Assembly: GCA_030271565.1 (NCBI GenBank)
Contig: JARXKR010000053.1
Location: 7,525 to 13,086 of the forward strand
Length of the DNA stretch: 5,562 nt
DNA from: Pseudomonadota bacterium
GTDB taxonomy: Bacteria > Pseudomonadota > Alphaproteobacteria > Sphingomonadales > Sphingomonadaceae
Reading direction: 5' to 3'
Within the stretch, counting starts at the first letter, position 1, and the number at the start of each line of letters is the position of its first letter. Shown in pieces: positions 4,987-5,562 of this stretch. Below the pieces are notes generated by a model. The model had not been told where the DNA came from and did no database searches. It was given only the letters and a program-made list of their open reading frames with translations. A program made the position numbers and the translations under genes.

Positions 4987-5562
4987 TCAGGCGGGGGCGG
5001 GCTCAATCAACCGCGCGGCCAGCGAATTGCCCATCGCCTCGATCAGCGCAACCTCGACCAGATCGCCAATCGCTGCCTCGCCCATGAAATGCGCGGATTG
5101 CAGCCACGGCGTCTTGCCCAGCCATTGGCCGGGCAGCTTGCCCTTGCGCTCGACCAGTACAGTGCAGGTTTGTCCGACCGAGCTCCGATTGAAAGCCAGC
5201 TGGCCTGCGTTCACCGCAGCCTGCAGCCGTTGGAGGCGCTCATCCATAACCTCGGGCGCAATCTGATCGTCCATCGCGGCGGCCGGGGTGCCGGGGCGCG
5301 GTGAATATTTGAAGCTGAAGCACTGGGCATAGCCGACCTGCTCGATCAGCCGCACGGTCTGCTCAAATTCGGCATCGGTTTCACCCGGAAAGCCGACGAT
5401 GAAATCGCCCGAGAGCGCGATATCGGGCCGCGCCGCGCGGACCCGGTCGAGCACCGCAAGATAACTCGCGGCCGAGTGACTGCGGTTCATCGCCTTGAGC
5501 ACCCGGTCGCTGCCCGATTGCACTGGCAAGTGCAGGAACGGCATCAGCTTGGCCACATCGCG
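4987..5562 (-). CDS. miaB: tRNA-2-methylthio-N6-dimethylallyladenosine synthase MiaB, C-terminal part
   Basis: The frame is open to the window edge; 191 residues are visible and the N-terminus lies outside. The fragment starts inside the radical-SAM barrel with LMPFLHLPVQSGSDRVLKAMNR, then SGDFIVGFPGETDAEFEQT and FSFKYSPRPGTPAA, all MiaB/methylthiotransferase hallmarks. A C-terminal TRAM domain spans roughly the last 65 residues. MiaB adds the 2-methylthio group to i6A37 of tRNAs reading UNN codons, using two Fe-S clusters and S-adenosylmethionine. The UPF0004 domain and the CxxxCxxC cluster motif are not in the window. MiaB rather than MtaB or RimO is favoured by the 'HLPVQSGS' block and by the adjacent phoH-ybeY. 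GTG 5556 is an internal valine, not the start. The stop is TGA at 4987-4989. Confidence 0.93.
   Translation of the reverse strand, partial: RDVAKLMPFLHLPVQSGSDRVLKAMNRSHSAASYLAVLDRVRAARPDIALSGDFIVGFPGETDAEFEQTVRLIEQVGYAQCFSFKYSPRPGTPAAAMDDQIAPEVMDERLQRLQAAVNAGQLAFNRSSVGQTCTVLVERKGKLPGQWLGKTPWLQSAHFMGEAAIGDLVEVALIEAMGNSLAARLIEPAPA

Overview
The window looks like chromosomal DNA of a high-GC alphaproteobacterium, most likely of the Sphingomonadales (Erythrobacter/Porphyrobacter-like). Three things suggest this: the housekeeping order miaB-phoH-ybeY-corC, the small GIY-YIG protein of a type common in that order, and repeats whose read-through translation gives the 'RHPRESGDP' signature seen in sphingomonad proteomes. 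The species assignment is inference. All recognisable genes lie on the minus strand, so the region reads from high to low coordinates. I found no convincing plus-strand gene.

Layout in transcription order: (1) the 3' part of miaB (tRNA ms2i6A methylthiotransferase) enters from the right edge and ends at 4987. (2) A 158-nt gap holds a weak hairpin and a candidate promoter. (3) phoH, a PhoH-type ATPase, follows. (4) Next comes a roughly 470-bp insert-like block: a REP-type palindrome, a 98-aa GIY-YIG endonuclease-like gene of visibly lower GC, then two more REP palindromes in inverted orientation. (5) ybeY, the 16S rRNA 3'-end endonuclease, probably starts at TTG directly beside the last REP. 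(6) corC encodes a CBS-pair/CorC_HlyC protein. (7) A LysR-family regulator starts at GTG, 7 nt after the corC stop. (8) A non-coding stretch of about 350 bp follows. (9) An exported cyclophilin-type peptidyl-prolyl isomerase runs off the left edge.

miaB, phoH, ybeY and corC form a widely conserved RNA-maturation/envelope neighbourhood: tRNA modification, RNA-linked ATPase, rRNA processing and a cation/envelope CBS protein. Two departures stand out. The REP/GIY-YIG block splits phoH from ybeY, and a LysR gene sits where many alphaproteobacteria carry lnt.

The strongest signal outside the genes is the set of three 31-nt REP elements. Every difference among them is a paired, stem-preserving change around a GAAA loop. 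The repeats bracket the nuclease gene, and one abuts the ybeY ribosome-binding site. The block is a good candidate for a small REP-associated mobile or domesticated unit, but this is inferred from layout and composition and has not been demonstrated.
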